The position numbers and the translations under genes are program-made. 64,000 nucleotides of DNA from Lingula anatina (Eukaryota > Brachiopoda > Lingulata > Lingulida > Lingulidae), in the NCBI RefSeq assembly GCF_001039355.2, contig NW_019773560.1, positions 1-64,000 on the forward strand. The letters are read 5' to 3'. Numbering within the stretch: position 1 is the first letter of the stretch; each line of letters begins with the position of its first letter. The notes beneath the pieces were generated by a model. The model made no database searches, had not been told where the DNA came from, and was given only the letters and a program-made list of their open reading frames with translations. Of this stretch, positions 36,001 to 47,359 are shown one piece after another.

Positions 36001-38417
36001 AATGACACAATTATTATTGACCCACTATTTCTCCTTAAAAAGACCTAATAAATATACTTTCAAAGAACAGTTGCATGTGTTGTATCAACATTATTTTTCG
36101 TTTGGAGTTTAAAATCAAACATATCAAACTGTTTAATTTTATAGTTCTAACCTATAAGTTTCATACAATCAGTGGCTAATAAGGATTTGCTCATCAACAT
36201 GACTTTAGTTCTAAATATTAAGGACTTTCCTCATTATTGCCACAAAGACAAAGCATTCACCCTGAGATATTCTTTACTGAATAAGACACAGCTTCATCAA
36301 GGTAACCTTATGTGGCTCTTTTTTCATGAATATATGATATAAGTTTAATTACAATTATACATCTGCTTGCTATGCAGACTGAGATGACACTGAGATATCA
36401 ACTCTCATATTGGCACTTAAGGATGGCTGGTTAAATTAATTGTTTCATATATGCTAATATCAACGCTGCTTGCTTCCTTTGTTCCAGACAGCTTTAAACG
36501 GATTAGTGTGTGCTGTCAATATATTGCCAACATACAGGAGAAAGGCACTTATAAGATATAATAACATAGTGACACATCGTGCATCTCACATGAAATGACT
36601 CGATATAAATCAAAACCATTGAACTAAAAAATATGACTGCAAGGGAAGCAAACCTATAGTGCCATAGTAACAGAATAAAATGCACCCTATTCACAAAGCC
36701 ATATTACAGATAATGGTGATTTTCAGCTAATGGCACAAGAAATATTTGCATGAAAAGTAAGCTGAGCATGGATTGCCTTAGTAGAAATTATGCCCGATTG
36801 CTTTGGTATATCTTTAAGAATGCATCCTCCATAAAATCATACAAAAAGCAATCTTCTAGCAGTATATTTTTGAAAAATTCCAAATAGTGAAATAAAGATA
36901 GTCAAGTTCTGAAGTTCATACAAGGAAACATTCATTCCATTTAGATTTTAAATTGGCCTATTCAGGATTGAAATTTCAATATACAGAAGATACATTAAAT
37001 GAATATCGAAATGAAATAGTGAAAATACATTATATGCTGTGAAGTAAATCTTTAATAATAAGCGCAGTGATTCAATCCATATATTAAAAGACCAAATCAT
37101 GACTTCATAAACATGTTAGGTAAAAGCAGAATTCAATAAACAAGCTCTTGATAGGACTGAGTCTAGAAATAAACTGGTGAAATCAACAGATTGTGCTTAG
37201 TGCAACACTAGTATTTGAACTAGCTGTATATTTGATGCTTATTGCAATCATTCAGATCACAGACAGCTTTAGTTATTTTCAACTTAGACCAAATAATGGG
37301 AGCCATCATGAGGGTTCATCAAATATCAATTTGATGCAGAAATGCTTGTTCATGACAAAGGTGTAAATAGGCAAAAATCAATTTTGTTATTAATTTACAA
37401 TATAATTTTGATATGCCCGGGAACAAAAAGCTTCTTTGTTTTCAAATGAGTCTCTCCTGCTGTCAATGTAGACATGTTCAGTGCGAAGAGAAATGTGTTA
37501 TAAATAATAATTTAAGTGATTTTAAATGAAAGCTCACCTTACTGCGAAACATACAGATTGAAGACATCTTTTACATGGTATGTTGTCTAGCTGATACATT
37601 GTGACTTAAGTTCAGAATACTGATCCTCCATGAAAATATCATCTCTTAAGATCAGATTCTCTTTATAAAAACTTAACAATACTACCAACCATTCCATAAA
37701 CTTGTAAAAAAAATTAAGTTAACATTTATTTTTGTAAAGTTCATTCTAATATCTTATAGGAATATCTTTTAAGGAATTTCACCATCTTCATATCCATTAC
37801 TATATTTTCTTTTCACAAATAACTTCTCATTACTTAAAATTTCTTTCAATTAACTGCAACGGTAATGGCAACGTTTTCTAAAAAGCCTCTTAGCAAGACG
37901 TAACCATGGTGAACTGGGATATGAATGATTATGGTGCTCTTATTTAAAACAGCTAGCACTGAAGGAAAAATGTTTCATCGGAAAATGTTATTCCGATCTG
38001 TTTCAATTTTCACATAGGAAATAAAGATTTTATCATTGCACAAAATGACAGGTTATATGGTAACATCCGTTCAGGTGGAGTTATGTCTTATGAGATTTTT
38101 CCACGAAAGCCGGCTACGTTTTGCCTTGACCTATCTAAATAAGCCATTAATATCAGCGATGTTACACACTTGATGTCCTTATCAAAAGTAACTTAAGTCG
38201 GAATAATAACAAACAAGACGTAATGTTCGTCAAAAACGTGTTTTCGGGCGCTGTATGGACTGTATTCAGGTTAGTTGCACCACACGACTAGACTTCCTGC
38301 CATATTGAAAATGAAAACAAGACAAATGGATTATTACCTGCCGTAAATCCCTTCTGTAATCTTAGGTCTTTTTAGCGGGCGACGAAGCTTGCCGCACTCG
38401 GCATTTCGTCTCTTCAT
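21041..38417 (-). CDS. MACO1: Macoilin (transmembrane coiled-coil ER protein), 12 exons
   Basis: Exons on the minus strand are 38417-38338, 34932-34791, 28569-28443, 25779-25650, 25069-25003, 24287-24179, 23880-23487, 23195-23037, 22675-22493, 22000-21880, 21687-21513 and 21288-21041, giving 644 residues (human about 664). The N-terminus MKRRNAECGKLRRPLK is nearly that of vertebrate macoilin (TMEM57). It is followed by a cluster of membrane segments in exons 2-5, a Ser/Asn/Lys-rich linker in exon 7 and long coiled coils in exons 8-12. Macoilin is an ER and neuronal membrane protein needed for normal neuronal excitability in C. elegans. Introns 1-3 (3.4, 6.2 and 2.7 kb) are far longer than the rest and hold most of the repeats. 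All splice phases join cleanly. Confidence 0.96.
26093..26240. repeat. Two-copy tandem repeat, about 73-bp period
   Basis: GAGGAAAGTCCCTGGACAGA at 26093 recurs with one change at 26166. The downstream bases (ending ...CATCCAAACACA and ...CATATCCAAACACA) align with small indels. It is intronic in macoilin and has no known function. Confidence 0.6.
26817..27106. mobile_element. Foldback element with GGGCCCAGTTT ends (macoilin intron 3)
   Basis: The left end GGGCCCAGTTTTATAAAGGAC mirrors the right end GTCCTTTATGAAACTGGGCCC. The palindrome continues inward through GTGGATA...CTCCTAACACCCATTAACTAAA and its complement, to about 290 bp in all. The flanks gatct/gattt hint at a 5-bp target duplication with one change. 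It is a non-coding MITE; GGGCCCAGTTTCATAAAG-type ends are, as I recall, common in marine invertebrate genomes. Confidence 0.75.
28286..28301. repeat. Poly-G tract
   Basis: An uninterrupted G run in macoilin intron 2, close to the exon 3 donor. Similar runs are near 30557 and 33099. They are likely slippage sites and possible assembly weak points. Confidence 0.6.
29040..29950. repeat. Unclassified block in macoilin intron 2, with a GC-rich right end
   Basis: The left part has internal similarity around AGGTCAAAGGTC (29065 region, and 29570-29582 as a perfect AGGTCA-A-AGGTCA). The right part (about 29800-29950) is much richer in G and C than its surroundings and holds a CCAGCGT-AC-ACGCTGG dyad. 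No frame is convincing. Composition suggests inserted DNA, perhaps old transposon sequence. Confidence 0.35.
32277..32533. mobile_element. TTA-flanked foldback MITE, family A copy 2 (macoilin intron 2)
   Basis: A 257-bp palindromic element between TTA (32274-32276) and TTA (32534-32536). Ends AATCCCATTCCCA and TGGGAATGGGGTC are inverted. The middle holds the family hallmark AGCGGCTTAGATGTCTG...CAGACAT...AAGCCGCTTAAGCT. This is the best preserved palindrome of the five copies. Confidence 0.83.
32971..33318. mobile_element. Family A MITE copy 3, split by a nested 105-bp repeat
   Basis: The left arm (GGGTTTCCATACTTAGATCGATCC...GGGGTTCACGCTAAATTGC) and the right arm (GCAATTTAGTGAGACTCCCC...GAGAATGGTCCC) belong to the same family as 41420-41634. 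Between them are a poly-G run and the 33116-33220 repeat. The flanking TTA duplication is no longer clear, so this looks like an older copy. Confidence 0.7.
33116..33220. repeat. Dispersed 105-bp repeat (copy 2), nested in a MITE
   Basis: It matches 9519-9623 over its whole length, with shared anchors GAGACTATTAAAAGATT and TTTCTTTCATGTACGTC. It sits directly after a poly-G run inside the family A element. Copies in two places with different flanks show it is dispersed. Confidence 0.65.
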
Positions 38418-38776
38418 ATTCTTTAAAAGCTAACGATGAGTATACACCTGTCAACTGAATCAAATTGCTTCGAATCGTCCAGATATTTGGCTACAAAGAT
38501 ACTAGTCTTCCGCAGCTAATCGACATGCGCAACCATTCTCGTTTATTTCCGTGACACCAACGGAAATACTCGAAAGAAATTTGCTATAATACGGATCATG
38601 AAATGCTTTTTGATATTGCTCAATTTAAACCTGTAATATGATATATATAAAGTAATTTTAGAAAATAAAAGCTTAATATTATTTTCTTATTTGTCAACTT
38701 ATTACTGAAGTTTAAAATTAGCTATGATAAAGCATGAATCCAATCTCTGTTTTAGGTACATCCAAGGCAACTGAAA
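38418..38776. promoter_or_regulatory. Divergent promoter interval between macoilin and CCT8
   Basis: Only 359 bp separate the two start codons. Near the middle is a symmetric dyad, TATTTCCGT (38544-38552), 7 bases, ACGGAAATA (38560-38568). Each arm carries a GGAA core as in ETS-family sites, facing opposite ways. No TATA box lies at a fixed distance from either gene. Shared control of two housekeeping-type genes is inferred from spacing. A TTTTAG before the CCT8 ATG could also end a small leader intron. Confidence 0.6.
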
Positions 38777-39569
38777 ATGGCGATGCATATCCCTAAACCC
38801 CCGGGCTTTGCCCAAATGCTTAAAGAGGGAGCCAGGGTGAGTTAAACACTATTTAATGTGTATATTTAGTGTGAGTCGATGCTGTTAATATATTTCCTCA
38901 ATAAGACAAAAACTATCAGGAGTTGTATAGGTGAAACAAATAGAACACGTGCAGTACAGATAGCACATGGTCAACACCTTATTTGGCATTTTGACGTTTT
39001 AAGTATTCGTAACTATTGTTCTTGTCGTTAAATAAAACCAATATGTTTGTCCATCTAGCTGGTTTATTTGCAAGATAAAGAATTATAGAGTTGCAATAAG
39101 ATCATTGAAATCCACTACTTAACATGAAAAATTGAAGAATGAATCATAATCATTTTTATACAGCATTACTCAGGCTTGGAAGAAGCAGTTTACAGAAATA
39201 TAGAAGCTTGTGGAGAGCTAGCAAAGACAACGCGATCAGCCTATGGCCCCCATGGTATGGAATTGTATTTTTATCATTTATAAGGAAACGTTCAGAAAGA
39301 GAAAGAGTTAGTTTGGGTTTTAGTAAAGAATGTTCCAGAAAGTCGGTTGCTAGCTCACTACTTACCAGTATTTATATAGGTGCATAAATTTTATCTTTAT
39401 CAAATTTTCCAAAATGAGGGGAAATTAATGTTGTATTATTGTTTACAAATGGTCTGGTATTTAGAATATCATTTTTATGTATTATTTTAAATTTGCGTAA
39501 ATTTTAAAGCAGCCATTCTTTGCACATTATTAGTTTTTTTATGTTTTAATATACATATTTTATTTTCAT

Positions 39570-39616
<47 letters not shown>

Positions 39617-42600
39617 TTTTTGTCACACTATACAATTAAGAATTTCATTTTTTTTTTCAATTTTCAGGGCAAAACAAAATGGTCATCAATCATTTAGAAA
39701 AATTATTTGTAACAAATGATGCAGCCACAATATTAAGGGAGTTGGAGGTTTGTTAAAAGCACATTAAGATAAATATTTGTATGATCTATTGTAAATGACA
39801 TTCATTAGACTAGTGCTGGTCTCACTCTTTTCAAAGTTTGGTTTTAACTATATAGTTGAACAGAAAATGATGTCAAATCAGAATTTTGAATCAAAGTGCC
39901 AAACAATTGTAAAATTTGAGCAAAATTTAGGATGTAGGCCTTCACTGATGTGCGTAGATGTTGTTACTCACTGACCACTATGTGGTATAGTGGCCAGGAC
40001 CCTTTAATAAATGTCAGGTGGATCGCCCACCCTAGCCCTATTCATGGGTGTGGCTGGTGATAGCTGATGGCTGAGCTACCTGACATTTTTAAGAGGGTCC
40101 TGGCCACTATACCACATAGCATCCAGGTTGGCCATAAGCTAACAGCATGAAAGTATTTAGGCTTATGTTTGTTGATTATCATATATGAATTGTAAAATTT
40201 GTTCCAAATAGTTTTTCCAAGGTGAAATGATATTGAGTAATTGGAGTAAATGATGAATGTTAAAGAGGGCCTAGAATTTGGAAATAATGTTTTCCATACA
40301 CTCTTATTATATTGTTGTATCTTGCACTGGTCAGTTGAATATTCCATATAGAAGGAAAAAGCTTTTGACAAAAGCTCTGATTTGAGGGAGAGGTAAGAGC
40401 ATGTCTAATTAACCTTTCAGTTTCATTTTGAAATAGGGAGTATTTATTGTAAAGCATTAAGTCCAGCATATGATTTGCTTTTACTTCATATCTTGCTCAT
40501 TATGTATTAGGTACAACACCCAGCCGCAAAAATGCTGGTTTTAGCCTCTCAGCAGCAGGAACAAGAATGTGGAGATGGAACCAACTTTGTCTTAGTGTTC
40601 GCAGGGGCCTTACTAGAAAGTGCAGAGGAGTTGCTGAAATTGGTAAGAATCACGAGAACTAGAGATGGCTATTTTATTATATATGTACCGTGTTGTGGAA
40701 AATGGTCAAATTTGTTATTGTATTGTTATTGATGCTAAATATTGCTTCAGTGTAATTGTTTCATTTTTCCAGGGACTTTCTGTAACAGAGGTAGTTGAAG
40801 GTTATGAGCTTGCTTGCCAGAAAGCTTTAGAAATAATTCCTGGTAAGTGAAATGATCAAAAGGTGTGTTTATGTTCATTGACATGTTTTTACATGAAAAG
40901 CAAACATTTAGCAAGAATGAGAAAGTACTGGTCTTCATTTTCATATTCCACCATTGATTTGCCCCAACACCAAATATTTATAACAATTATGTTTAAATGA
41001 CATATGAATCCAAGATAAACTGTTTACATGCCACATATTTTTTGATGAAACCAAGATGGGAATATCCTCAAGTCCAATTAAATGTGTGTAACTTATTATT
41101 TACAGATTTAGTTGTTGGCAGTGTAAAGGACATGAAGAACAAGTCTGAAGTGATAAAGGCAATACGCACCTCTGTGATGAGTAAACAGTATGGCAACGAA
41201 GACTTTTTGGCTGATTTAATAGCAGATGCATGTAGTAAGTATCAGGAAAGTGCCACCATACTAGAGTGATGATAACTCTTTGACAGCTTAATCCGGTGGT
41301 GTTAATTGTGAATCATGTTTTTTTTATCTAAATGCACCTTTATAATTGGTATTTTGGTTTTGTGACAGTTCAGAACATTCGTGTTTTTGAATAGAGGCCA
41401 ACCTGAGACACAACTATTACACCCCATTCTCATAGATTAGATCGACCTACATTGGATCGACCTAACTCCCTGGGGGTTCACGCTAAATAGCTGTCAGCCG
41501 GGCGGACACGAAAGTTAATTACTCCTTACAGCTTGTAGTAGGCGGGGACGGACACTTAAGGCGGATTATCTGACAGTAATCTAGTGAGACTCCCCGCGGT
41601 GATAGATCGATCTAAAAGTTGTGAGAACAGAGCCTTAGATAGTACAAATGCAGCATTGTGTGGTTGTTTAACATTCATTGTTTACAGTTTAATCATTGAG
41701 GAGTTTTACTATCTTCTACTCCAAAAGCTCTTATTAGGATACATTTAAAGCGACCAAAACTTTGCAACGACTAGTTGAAAAGTGGGACAAAAGGGGAAAG
41801 GAGTGTTCTCGTGATTTGTTTTACTAACCTGTGTTTCTTTCATTTTCAGTATCAGTAATGAAGAACAAATTGAGCTTCAGCGTTGATAATATTAGAGTAT
41901 GTAAAATATTGGTAAGTGTAACTTTTCTGCTAATGTGTAGCATCTAGCTCTTGTCGTTCTTGTGGCATCTTAGTTTATTATTTATTTATTATGTATTGTA
42001 TGTGTTTTTGTTTTGTTTAATTTTTAATTTTTTATGGGTTCACTTATTCTAACGGAAATTAGATTGCAGCAGTTTTTGCTTCCTTGTAAACTCTAATTGA
42101 ATTAAGATCCACTCTAATCAGTCTTATCATTTTCCTAGGGGTCTGGCATACACAGTTCCAGTGTTGTCAGCGGTATGGTGTTCAAGCGTGAGGCTGAGGG
42201 AGAGGTCACCAAGGCATCAGATGCTAAAGTCGCCGTCTTCTCCTGCCCATTAGATATCATTCAAACAGAGACCAAGGTAAGGCAGTTCAGAGATGGTGTA
42301 ATTTGCGTGTGTCTTTACAGTAGGTGTAATATAAGTCCTCATTGTTTGAAATGAAAATTAATGTAATGGAAAAGGAATGTACAGTTTTTCACCTCATAAC
42401 TTGTACTAACAGATTGATTGAAGAGAGATGTTGAGGGCGATATGCTTTGAGTGCTTGCAGCTTGTTCTGTGAGAGGACAATTTGGGTGCAGTAAATGTCA
42501 CGTAAATTGTTTTTCAGGGAACTGTGTTGATTAAGACTGCTAAAGAATTGATGGATTTCAATAAAGGAGAGGAAAACCAGATTGAAGAGGTAAGTAAGGT

Positions 42601-45600
42601 CAACTGTTTGGCTTATTTTGTGGTGTTTGCTGACTTGCAGGTTTCCCCCCAGCCGTATTAGATATAAAACCTCATTTAGCTATGAAAAGTATTATAATTT
42701 CCATTTACATGCTGTTAAGTAACTGGACTGCTAGACAACTCTATCACATTAACATTTTATCAAATCACATCAACACTTTAAGTGATAACTTTATTATATT
42801 TTCGTTCTCCAGCAAATTAAAGCCATTGCAGAGACTGGCTGCAAAGTGATAGTGTCTGGAGGTAAAGTTGGCGAATTGGCTCTCCACTATGCCAACAAGT
42901 ACAAAATGATGGTAGTAAGATTGTTATCCAAATGGGACTTACGGAGGTTATGCAGAGCAATTGGGGCCACTCCTCTACCTCGCTTGGTAAGTCTCTTGAT
43001 TTTGTTAGTACTTTTATCTTTGCCAGCATATAAAGTTGTTTCGGATAAGAAACAGTGCTTATGAGAGACAGCATTGTGGGGAATAATTTCACGGATTATG
43101 CAAGCCAAATTTAACACATCTATTTTTACAGAGGTATTTATTGAAATGAAATAACTATTGACAGTGATAAACATTTTGAGACATTAACCCATATATGACT
43201 GGTGATGTTTGTTGTGAAAAAAGTCTGACATGTTGGGAGCACTTGGTTGTTAAATCATTGATGTATAGCTTGTTTGTTTGCGCTGTCCAATGGCCGTTCT
43301 TCCTCTATTTCAGACTGCCCCTACGGCAGAAGAAGCTGGACACTGTGACCATGTCTACATAGATGAGATAGGCGAAACTCCAGTGGTCATCTTCAAACAA
43401 GGTATTTGCTGTAGTTTATCACTGACTTGATATTTAGTTCATTGTTGCCCACTATAGCTGGCTCAGCACTTTCTAAGTGCTAGAATTAAAAAAAAATATA
43501 TGAATGAAAATGAATTTCTAGCCCTTCTCTTTGCTTTAAAATGGTACATATTTGTTTTTTAATGTCTGTGCTTTGGTTACGCATCGAGTTTTTGATACAC
43601 TTTTGTTTTATAGGATTAAATCCTGCACTTCGCTTTGAAGGTAATCATTGGTTAAAACTGTGGTTTTGAACACTTTTTTTCTTTGCAAACAGCGTGTGGT
43701 TTTACATATGTATAGATCGTTTCTTACTGATCATAACATTTTGTATAATGTTGCGTGTTTGTTTCACTTTAACAGACAATGTTACCTAACACTGTGTAGG
43801 GTGCACATTTCATTATGGATAATGTTCATTAGCACTGCTTACCAGTATTGGATTATGGTATATTACATTCCAGTTGTTCCTTGAATATGTCCATTTCAGA
43901 CAACATTCGCTTAAAGTATTAACATTGACATGCAGTGTTTTGTTTCCACTGAAATATTTTGCACTCGCCAAAACATATTTTTTCTACTCCACATAGACAT
44001 AATTACCAAGTGTGATAGCCAAATTTTCGCTGTGATTTTTACCTCAACAAAATCTTTAATCTATATTTAATCCATAAACTGCTTCACTCTGGTAGTACTA
44101 AAGCAAATTGCATTTTTATAAGTTTTTGCTACTGGGTTGGTAGTTAACAGACCCTGAAATGATCCTGTATAGTTAGCTTGTGAATACTACTGTAATGTGT
44201 TGCTATGATTAAGTGGCCTATCATTGAGCCTCCTGTGTAAGTAAATCAATCTCTCTTGGGTTGTTCAATGTATTTCATTTTGTAGTACAAGTGACATGGG
44301 TAATTTGTTGCTCATTTGTTGTAATGGCTGATGCAAGGCTGTCCCAGTAGGCTATAACACCGAATTAGAAGTTTCAGGATAAGTACAGTCCTTGTTTACC
44401 AATTTTTAACATTTCATTTGCAGCAAAAGAGTTTTCACTCCCCCCCCCTCCCCTGCCTTTAAGTGTGGGGTGATTGCAATTTTTTGAAGCAGGACTTGGT
44501 TCATATTTACAGCTTTTCCCAAGTTTTCAGGATGCTGATCATTTAATGTTTTTAATGGATTATGCATATTTTTTTTTTTACAGAAACTGTTGCATCCAAA
44601 TTCAGCTACCGGAAACTGTTGTTAGTATTTACAGTTTTGTTTGTAGGCTTCCTTGTGAGAGATACATGATCTTTTTGCTATATTAATATATTTCTGTTGC
44701 AAAAAAAGGTATACGGTAGATACAAACTTGTTTAATTTTTCAGATACTGCTGAGAGCACTGTGTCCACCATTGTGATAAGAGGCTCCACTGATAACATCA
44801 TGGACGACATTGAGAGAGCCATAGATGATGGGGTCAATACATACAAAGCACTCACCAAGGTGAGTTTTATCACATTATAAGACTTCCTACCATTTAAAAA
44901 AAGGAAATAAAATCTATCGTGTCATGAGGTTTGAGATATTATTTTTGAAATTTGAACATATTTGATTACAATGCAATTTTTCCAGTGTGAATGTGTTGAT
45001 TTTCTTTGAAATTAAACTATTTTAGTGTCCTGTGATAACAATGTCATGATATATGCTTTATGCAACATTTCATATTAGCACACTTACAAGAGAGCTATAG
45101 GCTTGTTTTGATGTAATTTGTCTACCTCTTTATATTTGCAGGATGACCGTTTGCTACCTGGAGCAGGTGCCACAGAGATTGAGCTGGCCAAACAGCTCAC
45201 TTCGTATGGAGAGGTAATGTTTTAAAATTTTACTATCCTCTGCAGATCTCGTTGCAGTGGTGGTGATTGGGTCTGAGTTGGGTCTCTGTTTGATATCATT
45301 TTGAAATATTTGTGTAATGAAATCTTACATGTTTGTATTTTTTGTTCCTGAAACAAGCCCAAAATCCTTGCCCTGTATCATTATATATATAATTGAGTTT
45401 TGTATTTTAAACTTATGTGTTTAATGAATTGTCTTGACCTGGGAAAGCATAATATGCAAAACTTTTTTTATTTATTCATTTATTATTCATTATTATTACT
45501 TTTTTTAATCTATGCAGAGTTAATAGTAATTGAAGCAGTGCATATTAAATTTGCATCTTTTTTTTCCCCTCCAGACCTGTCCTGGTCTAGAGCAGTATGC

Positions 45601-46663
45601 TATCAAGAAGTTTGCTGAGGCGCTTGAGGTGGTCCCCAAGGCATTGTCTGAGAACACTGGCGTCAAGGGGACAGAGGTCATCTCCAAGCTGTATGCAGCC
45701 CACCAAGAGGGAGGCAAAAATATGGGATTTGATATTGGGGTATGTTGTTGATGTTTGATATTTTAAGATACTGACTTGATGGGTCAATAATTATAGTTCT
45801 AACAAAGTGGGAAGGCATGGGTTCAAATTTAGTAAGATTATACCAAAGACTAGTTCAGGAAGCTTTCATCTAACTCTTATCTCTTGCAGTCAGTGTTTAG
45901 GTCGAAGTAGGAATTATAAAATCGAAGTGTAATTTAAAAGAATAGCTTAGATACATCTGGATTTTCATTTTATGATAGCAGTTTAAGCAACCAGTACCAG
46001 TTTGAACTTGGAATTCCTATGTTGAAATTTGTTACTTTTTAGGGCGAGGGAGCAGCTATCAGAGATGCTTTAGAAGCCAACATTCTTGATCTCTACACCA
46101 CCAAGTACTGGGGCTTGAAGTTTGCCACCAATGCTGCCAATACTGTGCTCAAAGTTGACCAGGTAGGGACTGTAGACTTGTAATTCTTCTGTATAAACCA
46201 CAGGCTGTTGTACAGCAGATCAGTTCCATTGTTTTGTCAGAGCAGTGCTATTTAATGTAACAGTGGGATAATGTCAATTGATAGGATGTTGCACTCTCTG
46301 TAAAGCCCCCCTCTTTCTCACAATATTTTTGTGTTGAGAACATTGGTGATTTACTGTGGGTGCTTCAATTTTAACTCATTCAGTGGTTTCAAATTTCATG
46401 GAATTTTAGAAAAAGATTGAAGGCACTATGGGTTTCTTACAAACACCTCGAGTTGTTGTATGCTGCAGCTATAGGTTAACGTAAAACCAAGAAAACTTGC
46501 TTGCAGCTGTGATGGCAACAGGATATTTACATGGTCCACTATGAAATTAATAACACCCATGTTCAATTAACTAATTTGTTTCCATTTTTGTCCCCAGATT
46601 ATTATGGCCAAAGCAGCTGGAGGACCCAAAGCAAAAAAGAACCAAGATTGGGATGAAGATTAA
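38777..46663 (+). CDS. CCT8: T-complex protein 1 subunit theta (cytosolic chaperonin CCT8), 16 exons
   Basis: Exons 38777-38836, 39164-39254, 39668-39747, 40511-40642, 40773-40842, 41106-41234, 41850-41911, 42139-42276, 42518-42589, 42813-42986, 43314-43401, 44744-44859, 45142-45213, 45575-45739, 46043-46162 and 46598-46663 join in frame to 544 residues (human 548). Landmarks are AYGPHG and TNDAATIL in the N-terminal ATP-binding part, GDGTN at 98-102, the SKWDLRRLCR segment in the apical/intermediate region, PGAGATEIELA near the C-terminal equatorial domain, and an acidic tail. It is one of eight subunits of the TRiC/CCT ring, which folds actin, tubulin and WD40 proteins with ATP. The start MAMHIPKPPGFAQML matches the family closely. 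AATAAA is at 47178-47183. Confidence 0.97.
39567..39619. repeat. (TTTA)n microsatellite
   Basis: About 13 uninterrupted TTTA units in CCT8 intron 2, 45 bases before the exon 3 acceptor. Confidence 0.9.
39978..40119. mobile_element. 142-bp foldback element with perfect 26-bp inverted ends (CCT8 intron 3)
   Basis: The left end starting CTATGTGGTATAGTGGCCAG is matched perfectly in inverted order by the right end finishing CTGGCCACTATACCACATAG, over 26 bp. AATGTCAGGT just inside also pairs. Perfect arms suggest a recent insertion or selection on the hairpin. It does not belong to family A. Confidence 0.75.
41420..41634. mobile_element. TTA-flanked foldback MITE, family A copy 4 (CCT8 intron 6)
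   Basis: A 215-bp element between TTA (41417-41419) and TTA (41635-41637). The ends CACCCCATTCTCATAG and TTGTGAGAACAGAGCC are related to the other copies. Internal GATCGACCTAACTCCCTGGGG and AGACTCCCCGCGGTGATAGATCGATC face each other. Confidence 0.8.
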
Positions 46664-47177
46664 ATTGGTCCAAACGAATCTTCCTTTAAAAAAGGGTGTA
46701 AGAAACTGTGAAAGTGTCCAAGGCTTGAATACAGTATGTAAGAATATATTGGATTACACCTGGATGGAAATTTGTTCTATGCGTAAACTGGCAATTGGTT
46801 CAGGACATGCCTTCTAGGATTCTAGTTCACTAGAACAGACTTAGGAATGATGAAGGAGAGCTTGGGAGTTCCTAATGTTGTAGGAAGGAGAGTGATAAAT
46901 GTATATTCATGCATTCCTTTGGGGCATCAGATCACTTAACTCTCTGGATGAGAGAAAACATTAGTCAACAACTTTCACTTCAAAAAGTCAATAGGAACAA
47001 ATTTGGCCAATTTTAAATATGTGTTGAATGGGTGTTGTTTTCTCACACTCGCACAATTTTCTTTTATTAGATAGAGAATGGAAATGGTTTTGATTAAAGT
47101 CAGTGGCTGAGATTATGACAATTATTTATAGACTGAAATAGGATTGTGCCTGCTGTGTTTTGTAATCGTGCTTTCCC

Positions 47178-47228
47178 AATAAAAATGTACCTACTTCTTA
47201 AAACATTTGTTTTTAATATGACTTTATT
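47178..47228. terminator. Facing polyadenylation signals of CCT8 (+) and the Cys-rich gene (-)
   Basis: AATAAA on the plus strand (47178-47183) and AATAAA on the minus strand (47228-47223) point at each other 39 bases apart. Cleavage 15-25 bases past each signal would bring the two 3' ends to about the same base, near 47200-47210. Confidence 0.7.
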
Positions 47229-47359
47229 TGAACGTCGAGAGAAAAATAACCGCTACATTTACAGTCATGTTACAATATTTCATAAAACGTAAAATTCCAT
47301 TCCAAAATAGTTAAAAGTGATCTATCTTGCAAAAGTTTGAATTATTCATGGCGTCTTTT

